Below, one piece after another: positions 45,201 through 53,008 of a stretch of 64,000 nucleotides of DNA; position 1 is the stretch's first letter; every line of letters begins with the position of its first letter. The stretch lies in assembly GCF_001719065.1 (NCBI RefSeq), contig NZ_LWAF01000002.1, forward strand, positions 1 to 64,000. The letters run 5' to 3'. A program made the position numbers and the translations under genes. The notes beneath the pieces were generated by a model. The model had not been told where the DNA came from. It did not search any database and saw only the letters and a program-made list of their open reading frames with translations. Source of the stretch: Fervidobacterium thailandense. Lineage in GTDB: Bacteria > Thermotogota > Thermotogae > Thermotogales > Fervidobacteriaceae.

Positions 45201-45633
45201 GGGAAGTTTTACACTATTTGACTACAAGAACACGGTGAACCTTACGTACTCGCAAACCTCCAAAGATACACCTGGTTCGCTAAGGGGAACGTACACGGTT
45301 GAGAAACCGGGAGAAAAGTACTCGCTTTCGTACAACGTGGGTGGTAAAGACCTCCTCACATTGGGAGTCGAACTGAAGAACATCGATCCTCAAGTTTCGG
45401 TCAGTCTGTCGTACAACCTTGCAACGAACTTACCACAGACACTGAAACTGACGCTCGATAAATCCCTCCATTGTTGGCGTGCAACGTTCGGATTGGATCT
45501 TTCTTACAAGACTTACGGTGGATTACTCGATTATATCGATAAAGTCTTCATAAAGTTCTACTTGACCGATATACCCGACCGTTACTTCCAGTACGACTCC
45601 GAGCTCGGAATGTTCCAAGTTGGTGGTATGTAG
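42289..45633 (+). CDS. LptF/LptG permease fused to OstA/LptD-like domains
   Basis: This 1,114-residue protein joins parts of the LPS export machine that are normally separate. Residues 1-355 are an LptF/G permease: three helices, a periplasmic jellyroll (about 140-230) and three more helices. Residue 370-388 is a seventh helix ending GGQTVVYG, like a signal peptide. After it comes an OstA (LptA-like) domain (VNVTANEILLKENQAVLSGSV, about 390-560), then a long beta-rich part resembling the LptD barrel up to residue 1,114. A TTG start follows GGGGGAGG. In proteobacteria LptFG sits in the inner and LptD in the outer membrane, so cleavage after residue 388 seems likely (inference). Neighbouring WecA-like and ligase-like genes suit a glycolipid export role. 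Confidence 0.75.
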   Translation: MKTLTRYVLKLSLKPFLMGLAGFIVFVSVEWLYQISDYIIRNRVGIKTLFLFILYNLPYFTFLGIPVGVLFAIFWVISDLYNNREITALLVHGVPSKKLVTPFVILSIVLGFVSWLLGDYVVPVANYKSSQILYNYIFQSPEAVVKTNTLVELERDVYFYVKEYDKEKGELYDVVLFRNEEGNEQILTSKKVLKKKDGWYLLDGNMYIVELESGFLKLEMQFKEMKLDVAGEIEQMLKTSKTVRDKTSKELREQLMTYKKLGINTSNLVVELQQRYANAVGAFVIVLIGLPVSLLFGFKSRSWGVITTFVIIVLYQGSGAWLSGLGKEGMMDPVLAVWLPNIVFASMGLVMYILVDTPVAFRIREFLTRLFVILVFVAILGGQTVVYGRSVNVTANEILLKENQAVLSGSVKITWDKYRLETDVATATLLDGKVKLIEASGNAVFTFDDQKYIAKYVSYEFETERPLVLNAKTVYKYDYQGRKVPIYAYSAKIEYDKNTETSELLDSYVTTCDFEEPHYKVVAARITVLENKYIIAQNAFLFVLGVPLFPYPIFVTALEGKPPYAFSVVFGNKLGVNHSFAFKVDPWAVELELNSSGAVEFNARDTTQGSKNRVVYSDSKKVFEFTLVPLTYRHVLNTGATYFKIEGPTYFEGNYVSDTNFQYKAGFNFSSPDGRLYMSPSLTYNGTAKNSTLVLSGGLKSLSFPLPLENSLSISSIDLSLIARTEGYPSLVGKEWTTSLQNTYNLSLSNKSFNVSSSLQGRIVDGNLNQTFSYTYQLPWNQTIGPFSLAFQYTFSMRNTLNVVGDKRAELFALTDRYVAEARYSFGPLSISAKWTQAYAFLEEPQTTNTNTISGTLAFNTPTVSLSVTRGWDVLKGTPSPETYALKFSPDIGPVNLSASMNFNYDPKAGKIGPQNISASASWKEIQTSYSLNYVLTPGVFPSQIVHTLKYTTFTLTVTQRQEFISSVVGTGSFTLFDYKNTVNLTYSQTSKDTPGSLRGTYTVEKPGEKYSLSYNVGGKDLLTLGVELKNIDPQVSVSLSYNLATNLPQTLKLTLDKSLHCWRATFGLDLSYKTYGGLLDYIDKVFIKFYLTDIPDRYFQYDSELGMFQVGGM

Positions 45634-45685
45634 CAAAACTATCGGTACGCGGTACAACGTACGGTGTCGGGAGAACGTAAGGAAA

Positions 45686-46963
45686 ATGCGGGACGTTTAT
45701 GAACGGTTTAAGGGAATATTGGAAAGCTACATTCTCAAATACGTTGACCGTCCAAAATTTCTACTCGCCGTATCTGGCGGGGTGGATTCTGTTGTTATGC
45801 TTGATCTCTTCGATCGAGTGCGCGGAGAGAAACCTATCGAAATACACGTTGCAACCTTCAACCACATGCTCAGACCGGAGGCGGCAAGTGAGGTTCAGTT
45901 CGTACGGAGTCTATGTGAGCACCGGGGGATAGGCTTTTCCGAAGGACGGGCCGATGTGAAATCTTACGCGAAGGCTAACCATTTGTCGGTTGAAGAGGCG
46001 GCCAGGGAGTTACGATACAGTTTTCTCGAGGATGCAGCTCGCAAACTTGGAGCGGACTACATCTGCACTGCACACAACGCAAACGATCTTCTCGAGACGA
46101 TGCTCCTCAGGCTGACGAAAGGTACTGGAATTTTTGGACTTGTAGGACTCAAACCGTTGCACGGGAAGTTTTTTCGACCTTTAATTTTCTTCACCCGGGA
46201 GGAAATCGAAGTTTACGCTTCGAGTAGGAATCTGGAATTTGTAGTTGATGCTTCGAACTACGATACGAGGTTCCAACGAAACTACGTACGACACAAGGTG
46301 GTCCCGCTTCTCAGGGAAATAAACCCGAGGCTCGAGAGGGCCGGATTGAACCTGGCAAGCACTATTTGGGAACTTGACGATTTCGTTGAAAAGTTGCTGG
46401 TTCCGTACAGAGGTACCATCCGTGAGCTGGGAGGTCGTATCGTCTTCAAACTACCCGAAGACCCCTTCCTGAAAACCGAGTTGGTAAGAAGGTTAGCACT
46501 CGAATATTTCAAAAGGCCATTGGATGCTGAAAAGCTCTTACGGTTTAAGGCACCCACAAGGACCTCCTTTAAGGTCTCTTTTTGGGGTAAGCTCGGCCTT
46601 GAAGTATCCCACGGTTGGGTACTCATGGGCGAGCTCACCTACCCACAGTTCGAGGAGAAGGTGGAACCACCTGGAAGGGAGTTGGAAGTGAACGGGTACT
46701 TTATAAGCATCCACTTTCGTGATATAATTGATAAACAGTGTACGGTCGTGCTCAGAAACTGGCGGGAAGGTGACCGAACACGGAACGGTAAGAAGCTCAA
46801 AGAGCTATTCAACGAAAGGAAGGTCCCAACGTTCTTAAGGCACATGGTACCGGTCGTAGAGGTGGACGGAGTTGTCTGTTGGATAGCGTACATTTACGTG
46901 GATCAGGTATATTTGAATCAAAAGGGTCTTTTGGTCGAAGTGAAAGGAGGTTTTAGGCTTTGA
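45686..46963 (+). CDS. tilS: tRNA(Ile)-lysidine synthetase
   Basis: The 425-residue enzyme adds lysine to C34 of the CAU tRNA-Ile so that it reads AUA. The ATP-binding P-loop SGGVDS lies at residues 30-35; other family segments are TFNHMLRPEAASE, YICTAHNANDLLETMLLRLTKGTG and RNYVRHKVVPLL. A C-terminal TilS domain ends with WIAYIYVDQVYLNQ. ATG 45686 is the most likely start; upstream in-frame codons overlap the lpt-like gene. The TGA stop overlaps the ftsH TTG start. Confidence 0.93.
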   Translation: MRDVYERFKGILESYILKYVDRPKFLLAVSGGVDSVVMLDLFDRVRGEKPIEIHVATFNHMLRPEAASEVQFVRSLCEHRGIGFSEGRADVKSYAKANHLSVEEAARELRYSFLEDAARKLGADYICTAHNANDLLETMLLRLTKGTGIFGLVGLKPLHGKFFRPLIFFTREEIEVYASSRNLEFVVDASNYDTRFQRNYVRHKVVPLLREINPRLERAGLNLASTIWELDDFVEKLLVPYRGTIRELGGRIVFKLPEDPFLKTELVRRLALEYFKRPLDAEKLLRFKAPTRTSFKVSFWGKLGLEVSHGWVLMGELTYPQFEEKVEPPGRELEVNGYFISIHFRDIIDKQCTVVLRNWREGDRTRNGKKLKELFNERKVPTFLRHMVPVVEVDGVVCWIAYIYVDQVYLNQKGLLVEVKGGFRL

Positions 46964-48786
46964 ATAGAAACATCGGCTCCATAATCTTCCTAATACTCAT
47001 AGCTCTGTCGCTCTTCTGGATCTACGAAGGGTTGGTCGGTACGAAATCCGGTACCGAGATAAACATGAGCTATACGGATTTCATTAGGAGGCTCGGAAAC
47101 GGTGAGACCGATATCGCCAAGGTCATCATCCGCGATGACGGAAACCTGAGGATCGAGACAAAAGGCGGTCGCGCATATTCGGTGTACGCTCCCTGGTTCA
47201 GGTACGATATTGAGAACATCAACAAGTTGGCGTCCTACGGTGTGACCGTTGAGGGTGAAAAGAGCGTTGACAGTAGCTTTTGGTTCAACATCGTAGGGAA
47301 CATTGCAATATTCATAGTGACACTTCTGTTGTTTGCGTTCATCATCCGCGGACTCGGTCGGAGTAACAACCAGGCTTTCACGTTCACAAAAAGCCGCGCG
47401 GAGAAGGTGAATCCGAACAAGATAAAGGTAACGTTCAAAGATGTAGCTGGCGTGGACGAAGCCGTTGAAGAACTGAAGGAAACCGTGGAGTTCCTTAAGA
47501 ACCCAACTAAATTTGCCAAGATGGGAGCGCGTATGCCCAAGGGTATACTCTTGGTTGGCCCTCCGGGCACTGGTAAGACGTTACTTGCTCGTGCAGTTGC
47601 TGGAGAAGCGAACGTTCCGTTCTTCCACATCAGTGGCTCGGACTTTGTGGAACTCTTCGTCGGTGTGGGTGCGGCGAGGGTGCGCGACCTTTTTGATCAG
47701 GCCAAGGCAAACGCACCCTGTATTGTTTTCATCGACGAAATCGATGCGGTTGGCCGGCACAGGGGCGCTGGATTAGGTGGAGGTCATGATGAGCGAGAAC
47801 AGACACTGAACCAGCTACTTGTTGAGATGGACGGTTTTGACATCAACCAAGGTATCGTTGTGATGGCCGCAACTAACAGGCCCGATATACTTGATCCCGC
47901 ATTGCTAAGGCCTGGAAGGTTCGATAAGAAAATCGTCGTCGATCCACCGGATGTGAAAGGCCGCGAAGCTATTCTCAAGATTCACTTGAGGAACAAACCC
48001 GTTGCGCCGGACGTAGATGTTAGCGTGCTTGCGAAGAGAACGACAGGTTTTGTCGGGGCCGACTTGGAGAACTTGGTGAACGAAGCGGCGCTTCTCGCGG
48101 TTCGTGCTGGCAGGAACGTTATAACGATGGAGGATTTCGAAGAGGCCATCGATAGGGTTATCGCCGGGCCGGCGAGAAAGTCGAAGGTTATTTCTGAAAA
48201 ACAGAAGCGCATCGTGGCGTATCACGAGGTTGGTCACGCAATAATCGCATCCACCGTTCCGAACGCGGATCCGGTGCACAGAATTTCGATCATTCCGCGT
48301 GGGTACGCCGCGCTCGGTTATACGCTGCACCTTCCGGCGGAGGATAAGTACCTTGTGAGCCGTGAAGAACTGCTCGACAACATCACGACCTTACTCGGTG
48401 GTAGGGCTGCAGAAGAGATAGTGTTCGGTGATTTCACCAGCGGTGCGGCAAACGATATAGAGCGCGCGACAGAAATAGCACGAAAGATGGTCTGCGAATT
48501 GGGTATGAGCGAATCCTTTGGACCACTTGCGTGGGGAAAGACCGAGCAAGAGGTTTTCTTGGGCAAAGAACTCACACGAATAAGGAACTACAGTGAAGAG
48601 GTTGCCAAGATGATCGACCACGAGATCCAAAAGATCGTGAAAACGTGCTACGAACGGGCGAAGGATATTCTCAGGAAGAACAGGGAGAAGATGGACCTCA
48701 TCGTGGAAACCTTGATGGAACGCGAAGTGCTCAGTGGTGAAGAATTGAGAGCGATGCTGAACGGCACAACACCTGAGGAAGCCTGA
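46960..48786 (+). CDS. ftsH: ATP-dependent zinc metalloprotease FtsH
   Basis: The 608-residue membrane AAA protease degrades misfolded and regulatory membrane proteins. Helices lie near residues 5-24 and 108-130, with a periplasmic domain between them. AAA motifs are GPPGTGKT (200-207), [11 protein letters not shown] and the SRH region [17 protein letters not shown]. The zinc site HEVGH is near residue 425. The start is TTG after a strong AAAGGAGG site, overlapping the tilS stop. The tilS-ftsH neighbourhood is widely conserved. Confidence 0.96.
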   Translation: MNRNIGSIIFLILIALSLFWIYEGLVGTKSGTEINMSYTDFIRRLGNGETDIAKVIIRDDGNLRIETKGGRAYSVYAPWFRYDIENINKLASYGVTVEGEKSVDSSFWFNIVGNIAIFIVTLLLFAFIIRGLGRSNNQAFTFTKSRAEKVNPNKIKVTFKDVAGVDEAVEELKETVEFLKNPTKFAKMGARMPKGILLVGPPGTGKTLLARAVAGEANVPFFHISGSDFVELFVGVGAARVRDLFDQAKANAPCIVFIDEIDAVGRHRGAGLGGGHDEREQTLNQLLVEMDGFDINQGIVVMAATNRPDILDPALLRPGRFDKKIVVDPPDVKGREAILKIHLRNKPVAPDVDVSVLAKRTTGFVGADLENLVNEAALLAVRAGRNVITMEDFEEAIDRVIAGPARKSKVISEKQKRIVAYHEVGHAIIASTVPNADPVHRISIIPRGYAALGYTLHLPAEDKYLVSREELLDNITTLLGGRAAEEIVFGDFTSGAANDIERATEIARKMVCELGMSESFGPLAWGKTEQEVFLGKELTRIRNYSEEVAKMIDHEIQKIVKTCYERAKDILRKNREKMDLIVETLMEREVLSGEELRAMLNGTTPEEA

Positions 48787-48857
48787 TGGATAAGATGGCC
48801 AAAGAGAGACCGAAAGAAAACAGAAATTGAGAACTTGCGAAATTTGGGGGGAAGCGA

Positions 48858-49259
48858 ATGGTTGAAAGTCTTGAGCGACTCATCGGATTGAGCAAATCAC
48901 AGGAGTTTATACCAGACGAACGAATGGCGTGGGACGAGGATGAAGAAATGTACCACTTGCACTTCGTTTCCACCTCTGGGTTGATAAAGGAAGTCAACTC
49001 CGTTGCTGGTGAGTTTTTGGCAAGCTTTCTCGACGAAAATTCCGTGTCCGTGGTGGTGCGTGTGGAGTTCAGACACTTGAAACCGGTCATCGTTGGCGAA
49101 CCCCTGATAGTTGGTTTGCGGATAGTTAGTGTGAGGGAGAATATCGTTACATTCGCAGCCGTTATCATGAAAGAAAACGAAAGAATCGCTGAAGGGACGA
49201 TCGAACGGGCAGTGATATCGCGAAATTATTTGCGCAGAAAGGCATTCGAAAGGTCTTGA
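48858..49259 (+). CDS. Hotdog-fold thioesterase (FlK-like)
   Basis: The 133-residue hotdog protein resembles fluoroacetyl-CoA thioesterase-type proteins: VVRVEFRHLKPVIVGEPLIVGLRI, then IAEGTIERAVISRNYLRRKA. These hydrolyse acyl-CoA thioesters; the natural substrate is unknown. The active-site Thr/Glu/His of FlK is only partly matched (the helical NSVAGEFLASFL segment and the RHL His are present). It lies between ftsH and a radical SAM gene with a short gap to each. Confidence 0.7.
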   Translation: MVESLERLIGLSKSQEFIPDERMAWDEDEEMYHLHFVSTSGLIKEVNSVAGEFLASFLDENSVSVVVRVEFRHLKPVIVGEPLIVGLRIVSVRENIVTFAAVIMKENERIAEGTIERAVISRNYLRRKAFERS

Positions 49260-49299
49260 AGCTTTCTACCATCAACAGAGGTGGTTGGTTTAACGTCGG

Positions 49300-50718
49300 A
49301 TGAGGAAACCAAGGGAAGCGGAAGCATTTAGGGAGTACGAACGGGTTTTGCGGTATCGAAAATCCGAGCACGTCATATGGGAGCAATTGGGCAACCTGGC
49401 ACAGGTTGCCTTTGTTTTCCCTAACAGTTACGAAGTTGCGTCCAGTTCTCTGGCTTGGAGCTGGGTACAACAACTGCTTTGGCGCGAGGGTGTAGGGGTG
49501 GAAAGGTTCTTCTACGAACCGTGGTTCAAAAAGTTCTACTCCATGGAATCCCAGCGTCCCATCGACGAATTCCCGATTTGGATGTTCACCTTCCAATTCG
49601 AAAACGATTTACTGAACATCGCAAATCTATTGATACGGAAGAAAATTCCACTTAGAGCTTCGGACCGCGAGGAATTCCACCCAATCATCTTCATCGGGGG
49701 ACCCGTTACGTTGTTCAATCCACGAATCGTTTCGGAAATTGCTGACGTCGTGTACGTGGGTGATTTTGAATGTGCCGTGTCACGTGTGGCGGCGGTTATA
49801 AAAGAGTTCCAGAGGATTGGGAGAACGAACGTGATCGAGGAATTGGCGAAACTGGACCAGGTTTTATCGAAGGTTGCTGGCAAGGAATCGTTCAAATCTT
49901 GCATTTCTCCCCTCGAGGACGTACCCGTTGCGCATTACACAACCCCGTACTCCGTTTTCAAAAACAAGTTACTTATCGAGGTTGGTCGCGGGTGTATCAG
50001 ACGTTGCGCGTTTTGTGTAACGGGCTACACGAAAAAACCGGTGAAATTCGCGAACGTTAACCGTGTGCGTGAGGTCCTACTCAAACACCGGGACAGGGAG
50101 TTCGGGCTAATCAGTGCGACGATTACGGACTATCCGTACTTGGATGAGCTCCTTGAGACGATCGAATCGGAAGGTATCAAGTTCTCGGTCTCGTCGTTGA
50201 GAGTTGACGGCGTAACCGAGAGGCTCTTGAAACTCTTAAAGGAGACCGAGCACTATTCGTTCACCATCGCTCCGGAAGGTATATCACAGAAGATGAGGGA
50301 TGTCATGCTCAAAGATTTGAACACGGCGGAGATCCTGAGCGGACTGAAGCTGGCAAGGGACGTTGGTTTTTACAACGTGAAGATGTACTTCATCATCGGC
50401 CTTGAAGAAGAAACTGAGGACGATTATAGGGAGCTTTTCGATCTCCTCTCGGAAACACTACGCATGGGTTATCGAAGGATCACGCTGAGCGTGAATCCCC
50501 TTGTCCCGAAACCGTGCACACCGTTTTATGAAAGGTCGATGATATCCAAAAAGGAGTACGAAGAGAGGCTGAAGTACATAAAAAAGAACGTCCCGAAGGA
50601 CGTTCTCTTAGAGGCGGAAAGTTACAAGGAATGCTATCTGCAGTACCAAATTTCAAAGTTGAAAGATGAAGAAACTTTAGAATTTTTGAAAGAGCACCTC
50701 GACAAAACCGAACGTTAG
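49300..50718 (+). CDS. Radical SAM protein with N-terminal B12-binding-like domain
   Basis: The 472-residue protein has an N-terminal Rossmann-like region of the B12-binding type (VAFVFPNSYEVASSSLAWSW, IFIGGPVTLFNP) and a radical SAM core with C232, C236 and C239 in GCIRRCAFC, which hold the 4Fe-4S cluster. The GLEEETEDDYRELFDLL and SVNPLVPKPCTPF segments match the family often fused to or paired with DUF2344 in tRNA/rRNA-related loci (TIGR03960-like). The reaction is unknown. Its 3' end overlaps rsmE by 4 bp, and a hairpin inside its coding region serves as terminator for rsmE. Confidence 0.83.
   Translation: MRKPREAEAFREYERVLRYRKSEHVIWEQLGNLAQVAFVFPNSYEVASSSLAWSWVQQLLWREGVGVERFFYEPWFKKFYSMESQRPIDEFPIWMFTFQFENDLLNIANLLIRKKIPLRASDREEFHPIIFIGGPVTLFNPRIVSEIADVVYVGDFECAVSRVAAVIKEFQRIGRTNVIEELAKLDQVLSKVAGKESFKSCISPLEDVPVAHYTTPYSVFKNKLLIEVGRGCIRRCAFCVTGYTKKPVKFANVNRVREVLLKHRDREFGLISATITDYPYLDELLETIESEGIKFSVSSLRVDGVTERLLKLLKETEHYSFTIAPEGISQKMRDVMLKDLNTAEILSGLKLARDVGFYNVKMYFIIGLEEETEDDYRELFDLLSETLRMGYRRITLSVNPLVPKPCTPFYERSMISKKEYEERLKYIKKNVPKDVLLEAESYKECYLQYQISKLKDEETLEFLKEHLDKTER
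50580..50606 (-). terminator. Terminator of rsmE embedded in the radical SAM gene
   Basis: On the minus strand a 9-bp perfect stem AGAACGTCC/GGACGTTCT closes a TTCG tetraloop and runs into six T's. It lies about 110 bases past the rsmE stop and inside the convergent coding region, where it encodes KNVPKDVL. Confidence 0.82.
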
Positions 50719-51392
50719 ACCTTGCCGAGCTTCATACTGAAAATTCCCACCGTGAGTATGATCGCCGTTTCGAATCGTAATATTTTCGTTCCAAGTTTGA
50801 TACTCCGGAATTTCGATTTTAGCATCTGCAGTTCGCGACGCGAAAAGCCACCTTCCGGTCCGGCGATCACACCAACGTGTCTTGAAATTCTTTTTGGGAT
50901 TTTTCTTCCCTTGAAGTCAAGCACATAAGTACTCTCGGGCGCTTTTTGGAATATCTCCAAGAATTCTATGGTTTGAATCGTTGGAAAGTGCAGCCGCACG
51001 CACTGCTTCGAGGCCTCGCGTACGACAAGTTCGAGCTTATCCTGTTTATCTTCGTAGTGGCGCGTGGCGTTTTCGTTGTTGAAAACGTAAATCTCATCAA
51101 CCCCCAGTTCCACGGCCTTTTCTATCGTCCAGCGTAGACGTTCCCACCGCCCGGAGGGTGCGAAGAGTACGAGCCTACCTTGCGTGGGCTGGACAAACTC
51201 GTAGTACAACACCCTACCCCTGGCATAGTCCTTTTTTATCTCCTCGACTATGATTTTATAACGGCCACCGCTACCGTCGGTGGCCTCGATCATATCTCCC
51301 TCTTTAACGCGCATAACTTTAAAGTGCGTCACTTCGTGCTCATCAAAGTAAACCGCGTCGTTCTGCGGAACGCAATAGTATATGTTGGGCAA
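50715..51392 (-). CDS. rsmE: 16S rRNA m3U1498 methyltransferase
   Basis: The 225-residue SPOUT methyltransferase modifies U1498 of 16S rRNA using SAM. An N-terminal PUA-like domain (HFKVMRVKEGDMIEATDG) is followed by the knotted catalytic domain with EKAVELGVDEIYVF, REASKQCVRLHFP, GPEGGFS and ILRFETA. The length is close to the family's 240-250. It is 10 bp downstream of the ABC ATPase gene, so co-transcription is possible. Confidence 0.92.
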   Translation of the reverse strand: MPNIYYCVPQNDAVYFDEHEVTHFKVMRVKEGDMIEATDGSGGRYKIIVEEIKKDYARGRVLYYEFVQPTQGRLVLFAPSGRWERLRWTIEKAVELGVDEIYVFNNENATRHYEDKQDKLELVVREASKQCVRLHFPTIQTIEFLEIFQKAPESTYVLDFKGRKIPKRISRHVGVIAGPEGGFSRRELQMLKSKFRSIKLGTKILRFETAIILTVGIFSMKLGKV

Positions 51393-51402
51393 GGTAACCC
51401 CC

Positions 51403-52512
51403 TCACCAGTGGAGTATTTCTTTTTCAGTCTCCTTGTCGAATACGTGCATTGTAGTCATGTCGAACACAAGGTCGATTTTTTGACCTTCCTTGGCCTGGC
51501 TCTTGGCGTTGACTCGCGCAACGAGTCTGTCCTCCCCGGCGATAACGTGGAGCAACGTCTCGCTACCGAGTGGTTCAACAACATCGATCGTAACGGTTGC
51601 CGTGTTCTCTGGCTTTGGTGCGATCGCGAACATCTTGTCGTAGATGTTCTCCGGCCTGATACCGAAGATGATGTCTTTATCTATGTACCTGGCAAGCTTG
51701 TCCTCGTACTCGGCAGGAACCTTCAATTTCAGCCCACTCGTTTTAACCCATAGACCGCCTTCGCCCCTGACAATCTTACCCTCGATGAAGTTCATGGACG
51801 GGCTACCGATGAATCCAGCTACGAAGATATTTGCTGGCCTGTTGTACACTTCGTAGGGTGAACCGATTTGCTGAATAACACCGTCTTTCATGATAACAAT
51901 TTTATCGGCCATCGTCATTGCCTCGATCTGGTCGTGTGTAACGTAAACGATCGTTGCCTCCAACCTCTGGTGGAGTTTCTTAAGTTCGGCCCTCATCTGC
52001 ACCCTTAACTTCGCATCGAGGTTCGAGAGCGGTTCGTCAAAGAGGAAGACTTTTGGATGGCGAACGATCGCGCGTCCAACGGCAACCCTCTGTCTCTGAC
52101 CACCGGAGAGTTGTCTTGGCTTCCTGTCGAGCAAGTGCTCGATTTCCAAAATCTTTGCCGCTTCCCTGACGCGTCTTTCTATCTCATCCTTCGGGACTTT
52201 TCTCAGTTTAAGACCAAACGCCATATTCTCGTAAACGGTCATGTGCGGATAAAGTGCGTAGTTTTGAAACACGAACGCGATGTCCCTGTCTTTGGGTTCC
52301 ACATCGTTAACAACGCGTCCATCGATCCGGATCTCACCTTTCGTTATCTCTTCAAGACCAGCGATCATTCGGAGCGTCGTTGTCTTACCGCAACCGGATG
52401 GTCCGAGGAGAACGACGAACTCCTTGTCCTCCACCGTGAACGTGGCATCCTTGACAGCTTCCACCTTTCCTTCGTAAATCTTCCATACATGGTCGAGTAC
52501 AACCTGAGCCAT
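51403..52512 (-). CDS. Carbohydrate ABC transporter ATPase (MalK/UgpC/MsmK type)
   Basis: The 369-residue ATPase energises sugar or glycerol-phosphate importers. Walker A GPSGCGKTT is near residue 37, the signature LSGGQRQRVAVGRA near 135, Walker B VFLFDEPLSNLDAK and the His switch VTHDQ follow. The C-terminal OB-fold regulatory domain (FIGSPSMNFIEG, FGIRPENI) defines the MalK group. No permease or binding protein is near, so it may serve several importers encoded elsewhere, as MsmK does. Confidence 0.93.
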   Translation of the reverse strand: MAQVVLDHVWKIYEGKVEAVKDATFTVEDKEFVVLLGPSGCGKTTTLRMIAGLEEITKGEIRIDGRVVNDVEPKDRDIAFVFQNYALYPHMTVYENMAFGLKLRKVPKDEIERRVREAAKILEIEHLLDRKPRQLSGGQRQRVAVGRAIVRHPKVFLFDEPLSNLDAKLRVQMRAELKKLHQRLEATIVYVTHDQIEAMTMADKIVIMKDGVIQQIGSPYEVYNRPANIFVAGFIGSPSMNFIEGKIVRGEGGLWVKTSGLKLKVPAEYEDKLARYIDKDIIFGIRPENIYDKMFAIAPKPENTATVTIDVVEPLGSETLLHVIAGEDRLVARVNAKSQAKEGQKIDLVFDMTTMHVFDKETEKEILHW

Positions 52513-52562
52513 ACTTCGTGCCTCCCTTCAAAAGTTAAAAGTAATTAGAAAGTCGTCCGAAC

Positions 52563-52826
52563 TCATTCGTTCTCATCAAAGTCGTTAAAGAGCTCGTCCA
52601 ATTTGAGGTCTTTGAAAATCGACGGATCACCCACATCGAGCAGGTACAGGTCCCAAACTTTATCGATGAAATCCATCAACCTTTCGTACAGCGGGTAACT
52701 CAACATCACCGCCACAGGTCTGCCGTTTCTGGTTATCACCACATCAGCACCGTCGACCTGATCAAGAACCTCCGAAAGTTTCGCCTTGACCTCGGCAACC
52801 GGATAAAAGTGCTGCACCCTTTTCAT
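52563..52826 (-). CDS. Phd/YefM-family antitoxin, no toxin adjacent
   Basis: The 87-residue protein has the Phd/YefM N-terminal DNA-binding fold: YPVAEVKAKLSEVLDQVDGADVVITRNGRPVAVMLSYPLYERLM. The acidic C-terminal tail (KLDELFNDFDENE) is the type that would wrap a toxin. No RelE/ParE/Doc toxin gene lies on either side; the next gene downstream is the ABC ATPase about 50 bp away. It may be an orphan regulator of itself and the ATPase. GAGGAAATGAG precedes the ATG, directly after a perfect palindrome. Confidence 0.85.
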   Translation of the reverse strand: MKRVQHFYPVAEVKAKLSEVLDQVDGADVVITRNGRPVAVMLSYPLYERLMDFIDKVWDLYLLDVGDPSIFKDLKLDELFNDFDENE

Positions 52827-52839
52827 CTCATTTCCTCCT

Positions 52840-52857
52840 TGACTATAATTATAGTCA
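52840..52857 (-). promoter_or_regulatory. Perfect palindromic operator of the Phd-like gene
   Basis: TGACTATAATTATAGTCA is an 18-bp perfect inverted repeat and contains the TATAAT -10 hexamer itself. It lies 13 bases before the start codon. Phd-type antitoxins bind such sites to repress their own promoter. Confidence 0.75.
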
Positions 52858-52940
52858 TTTTTCTCCCGTTCCGGACCGTTGGAATCTGAAAGTTACACAA
52901 AATTTACGTTAGTGAAAAATTCACACCGTGATTTCGGGTG

Positions 52941-52962
52941 TATAATTTGACCGAACGGTCAA
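52941..52962 (+). promoter_or_regulatory. Promoter -10 with TetR-type operator
   Basis: TATAAT (52941-52946) abuts TTGACCGAACGGTCAA (52947-52962), a perfect 7-2-7 inverted repeat of a form typical for TetR-family regulators. It precedes the radical SAM-TetR operon, so autoregulation by the downstream TetR protein is likely. No strong -35 is visible. Confidence 0.75.
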
Positions 52963-53008
52963 TCAATTTTTTAAGTTTTTAAACTTCAGGGATTCGAGGA
53001 GGGATAGT

